Below are positions 63,114 to 64,000 of a DNA stretch of 64,000 nucleotides, piece after piece. The stretch is taken from contig JANQNO010000007.1 of NCBI GenBank assembly GCA_028279555.1, positions 62,001 through 126,000 on the forward strand, in the 5' to 3' direction. A model generated the notes under the pieces. The model did not search any database and was not told where the DNA came from. It saw only the letters and a program-made list of their open reading frames with translations. Position 1 is the first letter of the stretch, and each line of letters starts with the position of its first letter. The position numbers and the translations under genes were made by a program. The DNA comes from Sphingorhabdus sp. (lineage in GTDB: Bacteria; Pseudomonadota; Alphaproteobacteria; Sphingomonadales; Sphingomonadaceae).

Positions 63114-63444
63114 CGCTGATGTAAGGGTCTTCGGGCGGGAGCAATGTTCCGCCCTGATTGATACAGGCTCCCATTTCGACAAATTTCCATTTATCCGGAA
63201 GATAGTCTTCTTCCGCCGTACCCGCACAATCATTAAGTTTTTCTGTTGCGCAATCGTTGAATTGCGCTGGTGCAATCCCGTAGCATTTTTCACGCGCCGC
63301 GAGTTTGGGCTGAGGCATCTCCAGCCCTTTGTCGGTCTCATCATAACGAACCGTTTCACTGCCTTCGCCGCATGCAACAAGCGCGCCCACCGAAATGAGC
63401 GCGCTTGCCATCGATAACAGTTTTTTGTCAGCCGCCTGCCCCAT
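63106..63444 (-). CDS. DUF2282-like (bufferin-like) lipoprotein, copy 1
   Basis: A 112-residue protein. A lipobox (ALVAC, Cys25) follows a hydrophobic leader. The mature part has the DUF2282 cysteine pattern: KCYGIAPAQFNDCATE, NDCAGTAEEDY and GACINQGG, that is Cys54, 65, 73 and 94, spaced 11, 8 and 21. DUF2282 includes bufferins, Cys-rich exported peptides modified by DUF692-type enzymes and linked to copper stress. No such enzyme gene is in view here. It converges with amtB, and its upstream neighbour is the second copy. Confidence 0.78.
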   Translation of the reverse strand: MGQAADKKLLSMASALISVGALVACGEGSETVRYDETDKGLEMPQPKLAAREKCYGIAPAQFNDCATEKLNDCAGTAEEDYLPDKWKFVEMGACINQGGTLLPPEDPYISEK

Positions 63445-63486
63445 CCGCGCTGCTATAGTAGAGCGCTCAGGCCGCGGCCAGCCTCT

Positions 63487-63825
63487 TTAGGCAGGCGGGT
63501 TGTCCCGGTCCAGTTCAGTCAGCGAACCCTTGCGATCACCGGGCAGCTCGGCATTCAGACATGCTTCTTCGCTGTCAGTGTAGGTCCAGGCGTTGCCCTG
63601 ATAATCAACGGTCGACGTGCCGGCGCAGCTTGTGCCAGGGCCTGCTGCGCACTGATTCTGTTTAGCAAGCGAGATGCCATAGCACTTCACTTTCTCGGAT
63701 TTGGTTTCGGCTGCGGCGGTTTCGGTGCCTTCGCTCTCTGCCGGCGCGCGTTCGCCGCCACCGCCGCAAGCCGCCAATGCTGCCGCGCCAGCAAGGGCAG
63801 CAGCCATTCCAGTAAATTTGTTCAT
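63487..63825 (-). CDS. DUF2282-like (bufferin-like) lipoprotein, copy 2
   Basis: A 112-residue protein from ATG 63825, with GGGAG 6 bases upstream. The signal [20 protein letters not shown] ends in a lipobox (Cys20). Then come an Ala/Glu-rich acidic linker and the DUF2282 core [36 protein letters not shown] with Cys48, 59, 67 and 89. Spacing of 11, 8 and 22 nearly equals that in copy 1. The [19 protein letters not shown] segment closely follows typical bufferins. It lies 42 bases upstream of copy 1 in the same operon. Confidence 0.82.
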   Translation of the reverse strand: MNKFTGMAAALAGAAALAACGGGGERAPAESEGTETAAAETKSEKVKCYGISLAKQNQCAAGPGTSCAGTSTVDYQGNAWTYTDSEEACLNAELPGDRKGSLTELDRDNPPA

Positions 63826-63849
63826 TTCAAACTCCCTAGTTTCTTTCAA

Positions 63850-64000
63850 TCAAACGCTCAGGAGGAATTTCATCCCCTTGCACTCGCGTCATTCGCCTCC
63901 AGTCCGGGAAAGGTTACAAAAAAGGCCTATCAGCCGGTTCAAGGGGCAGCTTGGTTCATTTGCCATGGCTGCTACATGCAGCAATATGGCCAAGCGATTC
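63850..64000. other. right edge, no supported gene
   Basis: This stretch upstream of the second lipoprotein gene holds its promoter region. I see no assignable element. A 12-codon open frame from ATG 63965 runs off the end and is too short to judge. Confidence 0.5.

Noticed and set aside
63965-64000. Possible gene start running off the right edge
   Set aside because: Only 12 codons from ATG 63965 are available, with no strong ribosome site.

Overview
This 64 kb window is a chromosomal segment of an alphaproteobacterium, most likely in the Sphingomonadales. The evidence is the gene content and order (rpmH-rnpA-yidD-yidC-engB; secB divergent from a timA-like gene, mltA and an Smr gene; mutM divergent from ubiE-ubiB, then coaBC-dut), DUF4402 and REDY/HapK-type proteins, a moderately high G+C content and dense coding. 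No rRNA operon, phage, transposase or CRISPR array is visible, and there is one tRNA (Arg, anticodon TCT).

Layout. 1-4.6 kb: secreted M16 peptidase, a 50-residue membrane protein, purS-purQ. 4.6-8.6 kb: queuosine-precursor-type transporter, tRNA-Arg, and an operon of three acyl-CoA dehydrogenase-like subunits. 8.6-11.6 kb: cobalamin riboswitch, btuB and an unrecognised membrane protein. 11.5-14.3 kb: small Cys-rich protein with an iron-box-like site, a zinc-finger/HTH protein behind two palindromes, a HapK-like protein, comM. 14.5-18.9 kb: COG3904-like and PGPGW proteins, then ribosome and membrane-insertion genes. 19-31.4 kb: GST, cupin, dapE, Smr, mltA, timA-like, secB, murJ, trpS, two envelope proteins, dnaA, rpsT. 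31.5-43.9 kb: mutM, ubiE, ubiB, an accessory block (GGDEF protein, MerC-like protein, candidate iota carbonic anhydrase), coaBC, dut, moeB-like, MAPEG, sirtuin, dapB, nth. 44-51.6 kb: desaturase, wax-ester-synthase-like acyltransferase and a valine-degradation set (isobutyryl-CoA dehydrogenase, hydratase, HIB-CoA hydrolase, HIB dehydrogenase). 51.7-64 kb: DUF808, nadB, ABC ATPase, two DUF4402 proteins, tldD, several small enzymes, sigma-54-type glnK-amtB, and two DUF2282 (bufferin-like) lipoproteins.

Most of the window is housekeeping. The less ordinary points are: two tandem DUF2282 lipoproteins with no maturation genes in view; a lipoprotein resembling iota-class carbonic anhydrase; two adjacent palindromes in front of a zinc-finger/HTH gene; a riboswitch-linked membrane protein of unknown role; several families of dispersed inverted repeats, one copy lying in frame inside the Smr gene and another folding over the nadB ribosome binding site; a wax-ester-synthase homologue with a histone-H1-like tail; and a three-subunit acyl-CoA dehydrogenase operon.

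All family calls come from reading motifs and recalling families. No database search was run. Start codons were chosen from Shine-Dalgarno spacing, signal peptides and family N-termini, and several are GTG or TTG.
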